Part shown: positions 23,210 through 35,900 of the stretch, one piece after another | Layout: every line of letters starts with the position of its first letter | Numbering within the stretch: the first letter of the stretch is position 1 | Assembly: GCF_018812025.1 (NCBI RefSeq) | Contig: NC_063045.1 | Coordinates: 13,513,112 to 13,577,111, forward strand | Length of the DNA: 64,000 nucleotides | Direction of reading: 5' to 3' | From: Megalobrama amblycephala | Taxonomy: Eukaryota > Chordata > Actinopteri > Cypriniformes > Xenocyprididae | Notes under the pieces: generated by a model | Told to the model about the DNA's origin: nothing | What the model saw: the letters and a program-made list of their open reading frames with translations, nothing else | The model's database searches: none | Position numbers and translations under genes: made by a program

Positions 23210-24490
23210 GTTGTGATCCTGTGTAACCCTAAAACACAAAATGCAATGTGTAATTTAAAACACAGGTAAAACACCTGTGAAAAATCAGTACGGATAATTC
23301 CTTCATATTAACACAGTACAATGTGCCCTATTTTCACAGACATTTCTTAGAGTGTAGCACACTAACTAGCAATACACTGCTTAAAACTACATTTAAAAAA
23401 AAAAGTAGTTTTACTAGTTAATAAGAAAATAGGCCTACACATAAAATGTAATTGTTAAAAAATGTGTAACTGTTCAATAAGTCAACATTCTATTTAAAAA
23501 CAAAAATTTCTATCTGTTTAAATTACTTTTACAAATAAAATATGTTTATATAAATTTTTATGAACAAATCCATATTAACATATTTCAAATCATATTTTTA
23601 TGTGTATTCTACGCAATAACGCAGTTTTGCGTCATGGTTTGACATCATCAGGCAATGACATCACAATGTCATTTAGCAACAAATCGACCCTTCTTTAGCA
23701 ACTTCCCCTGAAAATTAGATCGCAACACTGACTTGCAATTCACCCTAAAGGTATTTGTTGGGATTCAGTAACCATTTCTATATAAACCTTGATTTGTGGA
23801 TTGACAGAGAAGGAAACAAAATTTGTCTTCATTGGAATTAAGGGGCCTGGGCAAAACCATTAAAAGGGTGTCCATAGACATGGCCAAGCGTTTAATGTGT
23901 TTATGCCAATTCAAAACCTAATGGATAGTCTACTACAAATTGTGCTGTCCTATCAAATTCCAAATACTTAATCATATACTTAAATTACATCACCAAATGT
24001 TTTTTTGCAATTGGGATTTCCTATTTTCTGGATTGTTTTATAAGCTATTTTATGCATATTGCATTTTTGCTGGTATAGGGTTAACTACTTTCACAGCTGA
24101 AACACTAACTTCTCCTCCCACATAAATACATAAAGTGTTGTCATAGTCTAATTTCGTTTCCTTGTTGGGATTGTGAAGTGGCACTCACTGAGCCAAATGA
24201 CATCCAGCTCCACCTTTGTCGACCTTATGGGTAAAGTTATGTTTAGCGATAGGGTTATGGGTAGGGTTAGGGTGTGGTTGCATCCAGCAAGGGGGACGAC
24301 TTCAAACTCCACCCAAGGGAAAGCAAAAATTCATTTGAGAATTGTCATGGTCTATCCTATTTTTTTTTCTTTTCTTTTTTTTTTTTTCTCCAGTCTATGG
24401 AGTGCTATATGTAATAAATATAATTCGGTGCTCAAGCAATAAAATAAATCTGCATAACTGACAATTTTATAAACATTAATCAAAACATAT
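23210..24490. other. Intergenic sequence between A and the Tc1 element
   Basis: Collinear with 44940-46204. AT-rich with several short duplicated landmarks, such as 'tggcactcactgagccaaat' near 24178. No coding exon was recognised. Confidence 0.6.
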
Positions 24491-24491
24491 A

Positions 24492-26103
24492 CAGGTGTTG
24501 GTCATATAATTAGAATATCATCAAAAAGTTGATTTATTTCACTAATTCCATTCAAAAAGTGAAACTTGAATATTATATTCATTCATTACACACAGACTGA
24601 TATATTTCAAATGTTTATTTCTTTTAATTTTGATGATTATAACTGACAACTAAGGAAAATCCCAAATTCAGTATCTCAGAAAAATTAGAATATTGTGAAA
24701 AGGTTCAATATTGAAGACACCTGGTGCCACACTCTAATCAGCTAATTAACTCAAAACACCTGCAAAGGCCTTTAAATGGTCTCTCAGTCTAGTTCTGTAG
24801 GCTACACAATCATGGGGAAGACTGCTGACTTGACAGTTGTCCAAAAGACGACCATTGACACCTTGCACAAGGAGGGCAAGACACAAAAGGTCATTGCAAA
24901 AGAGGCTGGCTGTTCACAGAGCTCTGTGTCCAAGCACATTAATAGAGAGGCGAAGGGAAGGAAAAGATGTGGTAGAAAAAAGTGTACAAGCTATAGGGAT
25001 AACCGCACCCTGGAGAGGATTGTGAAACAAAACCCGTTCAAAAATGTGGGGGAGATTCACAAAGAGTGGACTGCAGCTGGAGTCAGTGCTTCAAGAACCA
25101 CTACGCACAGACGTATGCAAGACATGGGTTTCAGCTGTCGCATTCCTTGTGTCAAGCCACTCTTGAACAACAGACAGCGTCAGAAGCGTCTCGCCTGGGC
25201 TAAAGACAAAAAGTACTGGACTGCTGCTGAGTGGTCCAAAGTTATGTTCTCTGATGAAAATAAATTTTGCATTCCCTTTGGAAATCAGGGTCCCAGAGTC
25301 TGGAGGAAGAGAGGAGAGGAACACAATTCACGTTGTTTGAGGTCCAGTGTAAAGTTTCCACAGTCAGTGATGGTTTGGGGTGCCATGTCATCTGCTGGTG
25401 TTGGTTCACTGTGTTTTCTGAGGTCCAAGGTCAATGCAGCCGTATACCAGGAAGTTTTAGAGCACTTCATGCTTCCTGCTGCTGACCAACTTTATGGAGA
25501 TGCAGATTTCATTTTCCAACAGGACTTGGCACCTGCACACAGTGCCAAAGCTACCAGTACCTGGTTTAAGGACCATGGTATCCCTGTTCTTAATTGGCCA
25601 GCAAACTTGCCTGACCTTAACCCCATAGAAAATCTATGGGGTATTGTGAAGAGAAGATGCGATATGCCAGACCCAGCAATGCAGAAGAGCTGAAGGCCAC
25701 TATCAGAGCAACCTGGGCTCTCATAACACCTGAGCAGTGCCACAGACTGATCGACTCCATGCCACGCCGCATTGCTGCAGTAATTCAGGCAAAAGGAGCC
25801 CCAACTAAGCATTGAGTGCTGTACATGCTCATACTTTTCATGTTCATACTTTTCAGTTGGCCAAGATTTCTAAAAATCCTTTCTTTGTATTGGTCTTAAG
25901 TAATATTCTAATTTTCTGAGATACTGAATTTGGGATTTTCCTTAGTTGTCAGTTATAATCATCAAAATTAAAAGAAATAAACATTTGAAATATATCAGTC
26001 TGTGTGTAATGAATGAATATAATATACAAGTTTCACTTTTTGAATGGAATTAGTAAAATAAATCAACTTTTTGATGATATTCTAATTATATGACCAGCAC
26101 CTG
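24492..26103 (+). mobile_element. Tc1-like DNA transposon, copy 1
   Basis: Terminal inverted repeats of more than 200 bp (starting CAGGTGTTGGTCATATAATT and ending ..TATGACCAGCACCTG) flanked by TA dinucleotides (24490-24491, 26104-26105). Length 1612 bp with one transposase frame on the plus strand. It sits at the paralogous position of the copy at 46206-47803, so it was inserted before that part of the tandem array was duplicated. Confidence 0.95.
24812..25815 (+). pseudogene. Tc1 transposase, single 3' frameshift
   Basis: This would cut and paste the element at TA sites. The likely start is ATG at 24812 (MGKTADLT); an upstream in-frame ATG lies at 24776. An N-terminal paired-like helix-turn-helix (KVIAKEAGCSQSSVSKHI) precedes a DDE catalytic domain with all three acidic residues visible: Asp in VMFSDENKF, Asp in FQQDLAPAHSA and Glu in LNPIENLWG (DD34E spacing class). 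A missing G in the run at about 25650 (compare the sister copy near 47361) shifts the frame, and translation stops at 25691-25693, replacing the last roughly 50 residues. The ancestral frame would end at 25813-25815. The damage is mild and falls after the catalytic glutamate; activity is doubtful. Confidence 0.9.
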
Positions 26104-26604
26104 TACATCATGTGTATAAATCAACGCTCTGTCTGCACCGCCTTTAAAATCCGACAGGTGGCGCTTTTGTGCAGCTGAACGAGTATTGAGCTTTCACAAA
26201 GTCCCTATCTATAGCTTAATCTTTGACCGTTTATATGCACTAACAATAAAGTACCATTGTACTACCATGTAAATAAATACCATGGTATAATCCAATGTCA
26301 TACCTATTAGTTTAAAAACAATGTTTTTTTGGTGGAAACAATGGTAATTATTTGTAAACAGGATATCAAATCATCAGACTTGGTAAATATGAAAAATGTG
26401 ATTCAGTCATCTTTATTATTGTAAATGGTTTTATTTTCAGCAGATAAGCACCATAAACATTGCATTTTGAAAGCAATTAAAAGTTTAGCTTATGCCCATA
26501 TAGTTGATTTTACTCAAGCAACCCCCCTTTAGTATATTCCTGGTCTGCTGTGTCCTCCTCATTTGAAGTGCAGGAAATGAATGGACTTTATGGTAAGCGG
26601 ATTT
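26104..26604. other. 3' flank of calpain B and tandem-unit junction
   Basis: 26106-26320 is shared with 47806-48010 but not with the left side of calpain A. From about 26320 all three copies align, so the unit boundary lies near 26.3 kb. Minus-strand polyadenylation signals AATAAA are at 26430-26435 and 26412-26417. Confidence 0.6.
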
Positions 26605-28543
26605 TTAACTGAGAGCCAAGCAGAGCCACTGCAACACAAAACAACACTGTAAATAATAACGCTACATTGAGGAGATACAGAAATCAACGTCCGTGTTCAC
26701 ACTTGTGCATCACCTGCAGGATATCCAGCTCGATTTTCCCAGTGTTCTTCTTATCGAACGTTTTAAACATTTCTGTGTAGAGCACAGGTGAAAACGTTAC
26801 AGTAAAACACTTATAAACAAACTGTCATAATTCCATTTATTTCCAGTCATTTAAAACATTCTGGATAATCTCCAGTAAAACTTACTGAAGAGCATCTCCA
26901 GGCGAATCAGGCAGCTGACGAAGCAATCAAAGTCAATGGCGTACTGCTGATTGGCATAACGTAAGATTATCACCTGAAGTACTTCGTTGTTCAGCTGGAA
27001 CCCTGTAGAGGAAAACGCATACAAGCATTACTTCACTCTATATTATGATCTATATGCTATTACACACTTTTAGAAGAAATGTATTCTTAATTCACTGTCT
27101 AACCATAGACTCATTACCTGCTTCTTTCACAGCATCTCTCATCTCATGGGAACTCATAGTGCCCGAGTTGTCTGTATCACGGCTCTTAAAAATTTCCTGG
27201 TGAGGTACGACAGAAAATCCACATTCATTAATAAACATCACTAAAAATTAAGAATTGATCTGAACAACATTGTTGCTCTGTCATAATAGGGATGCACGAT
27301 ATATCTGTACCTTGTCTTGTTTGAGATTTTTTTGATTGATCTGAAATATTTTACCAAAATATATATTATACCAAATATTTCTGGATCTTTGTCCACAGTG
27401 CGTGAAACTCCACAAGGCCAAGTTTGCCACTGCCATCTCTCTGAACTGAGGTCAAAGGTTATAGCAGGATTATGATGATTAATTTGTTTGCTGCAGTCGT
27501 CCAATGGAAGAATGCTAGTGTTGAGAATCTTAAAGCACCCTTAAAACATTTAGATAATCCGTGTTTTAAATTCCAAAATGAGGTTTGCAAATCGCAGGCA
27601 TATTGTGAGTTGATGAAAAGCTAATAATTAAATCATAAAATGTAAAATAAAATTAATAACATTTTTAAAATAAAAACAATCAAAATAACACTTACAAAAA
27701 CTATATTTTTAAAATATTTTTATATGAAAATAATCACGAAAGAAAATAGTCATCCAAAATCAGAGAAACGTGAACATGCGAATGTGTTGAAATATAAGAA
27801 TATAAGAATTATTGAAATATAAGTTAAAATCTCGGGGGGTACTTCAAGAAAATATTTAGGGACAAAGAGGTTTGGCTGATAAAAACTATCTATCTATTCA
27901 TATCATCCAGTGAGGTAAGGATACATCTAGCAGGCTGATAATCTGGCGACAGGTTTCGATACTGAATCCATCTGTCTTCAGATCAGTTCCTGTGTGAAAA
28001 AGCACAAAACTTTGTGAGAATGAACAGAACAGATTGTTAAACCATTTCAAGGGGCTTTTAAATGCATCTAAATATTTATGTGAATAAAAGTGGAAAAGTG
28101 TTTTCCTACGTTTCGAGATAACACTGTCCAGGATCTTCTGGAGTTCAGTCACAGATACCTCTGAGTCCTGCAGAGAAAAGACAAGATCATACATACTGGG
28201 AAAAATAAAATGATAATAACCCAAAACTGAAAATGATGTCATGTGACTTACGTTTCCAGCAAACTCATTGAAAAGGTTTTTGAAATCTGGGTCCACATCA
28301 CTCTTGGATATGTATTGCTGGAAAAGAAAAAGTGTTCTTTAAATGAAAAAAAAATAAAAATAAATAAATATTATATTAAATAAATTATATATATATAGAA
28401 TGATATATTAGAATGATTTCTGAAGGATCATGTGACACTGGAAGACTGGAGTATTGATGCTTTACCATCACAAGAATAAATTACATTTTAAAATATTTTC
28501 TAATAGAAATAATGTTTTTAAAAGAAGTCTCTTTAAAAATGTG

Positions 28544-28600
<57 letters not shown>

Positions 28601-31600
28601 TGCGTTCCAAATTATTATGCAAGAGACAAATCAGTAAGATTTCTGTACAATAAACATTCAGATTTTAGTTTTTCTAAGAAAATGTTTGTTTGTTTATTTA
28701 TCCATGTCTTTTTAGATAACTGGTATCAATCTCAGACAAAATAATTTGCCAGGTCTATGGAAACCCTACTTAGAGGTTGTTTCATATTATTAAGCAAGTC
28801 ACAGTTCTCATGCAATATGAGGAGGAAGAAAGATCTTTCTGAAGATGAAAAGCATGAAATGGTGCAATGTTGTGCAAAAGGCATGAAAACAACTAATATT
28901 GTGTGAGAACTGAATGGAGATTATCGAATTATCATAAGATTTGTGAGTGATTTAGAGCACAGCAGAACTCAGTCAGATAAAGGCTTATTGAGGAAAGTTC
29001 CTATCAAAAAAATTAATTGTATTAAAAGGGCAGCTATAAAAAAGCCAGTGTTGAGCAGCAAACAGGTATCTGAAGCTGCTGGTGTCTCTGGAGTCTCAAG
29101 AAGCTCTCCATGCAGGCTGGCAGTTGTGCGTAAAGATGCATTTCAGCCACCCTAAACCAAACCTCACAAAGAGAAACATTTACAGTGGGTTCAGAAATAC
29201 ATGAAGACTAATTTTTAAATAGTTTTATTCACTGACTAATGCCGTACTACAATGGATGGTCTAAATGGATGGATTTCTGGATGGTTGGTGAATGGCCACC
29301 ACGTTCCAACAAGACTGTGACGTCAGCAAGGAGCTGGTGGGTGATGATTTGGGCTGGAATACTGGGAGGTGAGATGGAGGGTATTAAAATGACTTTTGCA
29401 AGATATATGGAGTTTATAACTGGCCATTTTCAGCTATGATATAAAAAGGAGGATAGTGCATAGTACAATGCACTATTGTACAATGCACTATGCACTATCC
29501 CATGCTGCAAAAAAACCACCACAGCAATAAAACTGTTTGAAAATGTATTTCTACACCCACTGTAAATGTTTCTCTTTGTTAGGTTTGGTTAGTGGTGTCT
29601 AAAATGCATCTTTACGCACAACTGCCACAACCTGCATGGAGAGCTTCTTGAGACTCCAGCGACACCAGCAGCTTCAAATACCTGTTTGCTGCTCAACACT
29701 GGCTTTTTTTTATAGCTGCCCTTTTAATACAATTTTTTTTTTTTGATAGGAACTTTCATTAATAAACCTTTATCTGACCGAGTTCTGCTGTGCTCTAAAT
29801 CACTCACAAATCTTATGATAATTCGATAATCTCCATTCAGTTTCACACAATATTAGTTGTTTTCATGCCTTTTGCACAACATTGCACCATTTCATGCTTT
29901 TCATCTTCAGAAAGATCTTTCTTCCTCCCCATATTGCATGAGAACTGTGACTTGCTTAATAATGTGGAACAACCTCTAAGTAGGGTTTCCATAGATCTGG
30001 CAAATTATTTTGTCTGAGATTGATACCAGTTATCTAAAAAGACATGGATAAATAAACAAACAAACATTTTCTTAGAAAAACTAAAATCTGAATATTTATT
30101 GTACTGAAATCTTACTGATATGTCAATTGCATAATAATTTGGAATGCAGTGTATATGCTATGTTTAAATGATAACTTAAATTCACCTTTTTTATATCTGC
30201 ACTGATCTCTGCATCCATCGGGCTGCAGGGACGAGAGTCAGAATTACATCCATCATGCATTTGGGTGCAAATACAAGAATGTTTAAAGAACAATTATGAT
30301 TTATTTGTTATGATTTATTTGTTATGATTTAAAAACAGACACAAACACAGAACAAACAGATGTTTTAGTGTTACTATCAACTCTAGAGTAGACAAAACAG
30401 ACCTGTGCAACATCGTCACCATGTGGTCTAAAACTAGAACTATTTAAAGGGATAGTTCACCCAAAAATGAATATTCTGTCAGTAATTACTCACCCTCATG
30501 TTGATACAACCATGTAAGTCTTTCTTTCATCTTCGGATCCCAAATTAATATTTTTGTGATTAAATATGAGCGGTGGAATACTCCTCCATTGGCTTTAAGG
30601 GGGCCCAAACTTGTCCGTCCAGAAAGTCCGTGAAGAAAATGTTTAAATAGTCCATGCCACTACAGTGGCTCAACCGTACGTTTCTCAAGCGACGATAATA
30701 CTTTTCGTGTGAAAAAAACAAACAAAAGAACGACTTTATTCAACTATTCATTTTCTCTCTTGTAGGCCTCTGACGTTAGTTCACGAGAGCTCCATGACGC
30801 ATGCGCGAGAACTAAACTGACGACGGTCTTCTTCTACTACTACTTGTTACTGGCTGCTCACTCCTTAGGAGTATTACCGCCACCTAGTGTTCAAGATGAA
30901 GTGCTGGCATAGCCGGAAGCGCTAAACTTTGTTTACAAGCAGGTGAACGCGCGCGCTGTATGTAAGCTATTGAATTCGACATTGATCGTGCTTTTGGTCT
31001 CGCTCTAAGTAATTGTTTACAATGGTTAGAAAGTGTGCACTAAAACACTTCGACTTAGCAGGGGCGGAAAACCAGGATCCTCGGTTATACAGCGAAATAC
31101 ACTTGTCCCATTGTCTGCATTATCCAAACTTTCAAGCTGTGGCATGACAATGTCCCAATCGATGCAGCACATGCTCTCCTGTTCAGTTGGCATCGCCTGG
31201 CACTGATTACATTTACACCACCAGCTCTCCAATGCTCTCTGTCTTTCGGAAGCTTGAGACTGTGGTTGTGTTGCAGCGGCAGCCTCTTCCATCTCTTGCA
31301 TTTCAATGTCTGTGTATTCAGGTTCGAATAAGTAAGGTTGGTTAAAAAAATTCAAGTCTTCATCTACGTCAAAATCTGCCGACATATTTACAAATAATGG
31401 TTTTTACATACAGCGCGCACGTTCACCTGCTTGTAAACAAAGTTTAGCGCTTCCGGCTATGCCAGCACTTGAACACTAGGTGGCGGTAATACTCCTAAGG
31501 AGTGAGCAGCCAGTAACAAGTAGTAGTAGAAGAAGACCGTCGTCAGTTTAGTTCTCGCGCATGCGTCATGGAGCTCTCGTGAACTAACGTCAGAGGCCTA

Positions 31601-32904
31601 CAAGAGAGAAAATGAATAGTTGAATAAAGTCATTCTTTTGTTTGTTTTTTTCGCACGAAAAGTATTATCGTCGCTTGAGAAACGTACGGTTGAACCACTG
31701 TAGTGGCATGGACTATTTAAACATTTTCTTCACTGACTTTCTGGACGGACAAGTTTGGGCCCCCTTAAAGCCAATGGAGGAGTATTCCACCTCTCATATT
31801 TAATCACAAAAATATTAATTTGTGATCCGAAGATGAAAGAAAGACTTACATAGTTGTATCAACATGAGGGTGAGTAATTACTGACAGAATTTTCATTTTT
31901 GGGTGAACTATCCCTTTAAACCCATGATTTTTACACGCTTGAAACTAACCTGGCAGCAGCCTCTTTCTCTGTGAACACACGGAGTACGAAGCTTCCCTTG
32001 CGATGCGGCTCGAAAGTGGAGGGGATGATGACGTATTCACCAGGAAGCAGTTTGAAGCGCTCGCTTATCTCTCGCATTCTGGTGAAGGTTTTGCTCCCTG
32101 CAACGAACTGCTGACGCAGCAGTACATCACGACCGAGCTGAATATTGTTGCGACCCTTTAACTGTAACACAAACACAGATGGATAAAATTGTATCTGAAA
32201 ACTTGGACAGCTTATTCCAAATAAATGTATGGTGATGGGAAAAAATGTAAAATGGGATGAACAGTTGTATTTCAGTGCTTTTGTGTTTGCTCACAAAGGA
32301 TTGTGTTCCCCTTAAAAACTTTGTATTCTCTCGAAAAAGGATTGTGTTCCCCCAAGAAACTTCTGAGTACTCTCCCATGGAATTGCAATCCCCGGAAAAC
32401 TCTGCGTTCTCTCCCACAGGATTACATTCCCCCGAGAAACTTTGCGTTCCCCAGAAAAACGTTGCGCTCTCTCCCAAAGGATTGCCCTCCCCCAAAAAAC
32501 GTTGCTTTCTCTCCCAAAGGATTGCGTTCCCCAAAGAAACTTTACATTCTCTTCCAAAGGACTGTGTTCCTCCAAAAAAACTGCATTAACTTTCAAAGGA
32601 TTGCGTTCCCCAAAGAAACTTTACATTGTCTCCCAAAGGACTGTGTTCCTCCAAAAAAACTGCATTAACTTTCAAAGGATTACATTCACCCAAGAAACTT
32701 TGCATTCTCTCCTAAAGGAGAAAGTTTTGAAAAGAACATTTTGAGATACAAAGGCACTGAAATGTAATTTTTTCCTCCAGTCTCATTTTTTTAGCATCAC
32801 CTTGCCTTACATTTGTGTTGTCCAGCTACTCTTATGTACAAAACATATAGAGCTCATACACACCTCATCTGGAACCTGAAAAACAAAGAATATTATATTA
32901 TTCA

Positions 32905-32988
<84 letters not shown>

Positions 32989-35900
32989 TTTTTCTGTGGT
33001 TGTTTTTTTTTGTTTGTTTGTTTGTTTTTTTACATTTCCAGACAGACCTACCATGAGGCTCAGAGGCTATTAATCAATATTTCAACATCATTTAAGAAAA
33101 AAAATCTTAGTAATCAAACAGGTGAAGAACTGCACTACCCGTGATTTTCAAATATAGGCCATTTTCAAATATAGGCCAATTATTATCAAATTTTGTAATT
33201 TTGTGATTAATCTTAGCAGGTTGGTTTGGTTAATAAATCTTTCTTGAACTTGTTTTTAATCTTTATGGAGAAAATAACTTGGAAAGACACTTCTAGAACC
33301 AGTGGTACTGTTGGTTGCAAAGTTGTTTTTGGTGTTGAGAGTAAAGTTGTTTCTAGTTTTCAATGGTATTACTGATTGTATGTAACCAATTACCTTATAG
33401 ATAGCAAAGCCAATTTTGTTCCGGTCTTGTCCAAACCGCTTTTCTTTACGACAATCTTTCTGCATCAGACCCACAAGGAACGTGCATCCATCTTCGCCAT
33501 CATAGGGATCATCATCTGCATCTTCCAGCTTGATCACAAACTGAGGGTTTGAGCAGAATGTAGCTGGAGGGGAGAAACCAAATGATTAGATGGTGGAACA
33601 AAAACAACTTTAAAACCAAATTTGGTTTCAGGCACATTCATGTTGATTTGATATACCTTGGTTGCTCCTGCAGCCCCCTGCGGTGGAGCCCACCCTCCAG
33701 TTTCCTTCAAACTGGTTGTAGTTCCAGTGGCTCACACTGTCACTTGAAAGACTGTCTGGAGTCAGATTGCAGATCTCCAACTTCGAGAACTGCTGTATGA
33801 AGTCAGAATACGCCATCCTGACAGGATGAGGAAGATTAGTCAAGTTATTTGTTATGTTGTTGAGGGTTAAAAGGTTAAAAAGCCAAAGTTTTCTTACCAG
33901 AACTCTCCATCTTCAGCTGAATGATTTAGTTTCGCTTTCTCCTCTGGTTTGATGCTATCCCATTCTTTGGAACTGAGGAAGAGATGGGAAACATTTTACA
34001 GGACTCTCAAGACCGATGTTGAAGGAGTGTGATCTGTTTAGGGAACTCACTTATCACTCCAAGCGCCCGTCCACTCCACACGACCCCACGGGTTCCTGAT
34101 ACGCACCAGTTCAACCGGATTGCCTCTGAAGTGAACCTGCATGTAAGGTGACAATAATTAGAGCTCCTTCAGATTATTCCTATCAAATCCATATTTCAGC
34201 ATCAGTGGCGATGTCTGACCTCCTCTGCGGCCGTGACGGAGTAGGCATGACCCTTCACCAGCTTCAGACTCGTCTTCTTCTCCGTCTCATTTGAGCTGGT
34301 AATCTGCTCAATAAATAAAATATTATTTCTTTTGGCTTTTGAAATTTTTTAATGATAAAAACTGTTGCTAGTCAGGTTCAAACATGTATTTCCCACATAA
34401 GAGCTGTTGCCCATGAATTGAATGTTCATTTCTCCACCATAATCCATCTCCAAAGGTGTTTCAGAGAATTTGGCAGTACATCCAACCAGCCTCACAACCG
34501 CAGACCACGTGTAACCACACCAGCCCAGGATCTCCAGATCCAGCATCTTCACCTCCAAGATCATCTGAGACCAGCCACCCGGACCGCTGCTGCAACAAAC
34601 GGTTTGCATAACCAAAGAATTTCTGCAGAAACTGTCAGAAACCGTCTCAGGTAAGCTCATCTGCATCCTTATCGTCCTTATCGGGGTCTCAACCTGACTG
34701 CAGTTCGTCATTGAAACCGGCTTGAGTGGGCAAATGCTCACATTCGATGGCGTCTGGCACTTTGGAGAGGTGTTCTCTTCACGGATGAATCCCGGTTTTC
34801 ACTGTACAGGGCAGATGGCAGACAGCGTGTATGGCATCATGTGGGCGAGCGGTTTGCTGATGTCAGCGTTGTAGATCGAGTTGCCCATGGTGGCGGTGGG
34901 GTTATGGTATGGGCAGCCATATATTATGGACAATGAACACAGGTGCATTTTATTGATGTCATTTTGAATGCACAAAGATACCATGACGAGATCCTGAGGC
35001 CCATTGTTGTGCCATTCATACACAACCATCACCTCATGTTGCAGTATGATAATGCATGGCCCCATGTTGCAAGGATCTGTACACAATTCCTGGAAGCTGA
35101 AAACATCCCAGTTCTTGCATGGCCAGCATACTCACCGGACATGTCACTGATTCATATTTCCACACAAAAAGTCCAACCTATTTGCACATGTGGCAAGTAT
35201 TCTTAGTAAGTCGCCTGCAAAATATCCTTGAAGCACATGCAAATTGTTCGGTCTCAAAAGCTAATTAGTGTCCTTTCATCTGGATATTTGTAAAGTGTGT
35301 TTGTTAAGTAGACCACAGCTCCAACAAAACATTTATCTGAAGACTTGCGCATTATTATGTATTAATCACTATTTATTATTGCCATAGAGAAGCTATAGCA
35401 GACAAAAAGATGTAACAAAATGCAAACAAAAAGAAAGCCAACAGAAGTGGAATGAGACTTACCTTAATGGAGCAGCCCAGTAATGAGCCCAGTGTCAGTG
35501 CTTTCTGCATGAGCTTAAACAGGTACGGAGGAGCTTTGCTCAGCTCATACTTCTCAGCGACGCCTCCGGTGAAATCCTCAAAACCCTCAGTGGTCGAACC
35601 TCCATCCAGAGCTTCATATGAGCCATTTACCCTGCAAAATATGGTAGAAATCTGCGTCACCGGTTGGTATGTATGTGACATGTTGTATGAACATTGTATG
35701 TTTTGAAGGCTGTGGTTGTACAGGAGGCACAGTGTTTACCAAGCTTTTTGGATGACCCATTTTCATATTGTTCACTACTGCAGTTCAGGTAAGTAGTAGC
35801 AGGTAATTTATGATGAATAAACACACACACACACTTTGCATAGGCTTTCTCCAGTAGAGCGCTCCAAAACTCAGAGCCCTCTTTGGTAGGCAAACGGTCA

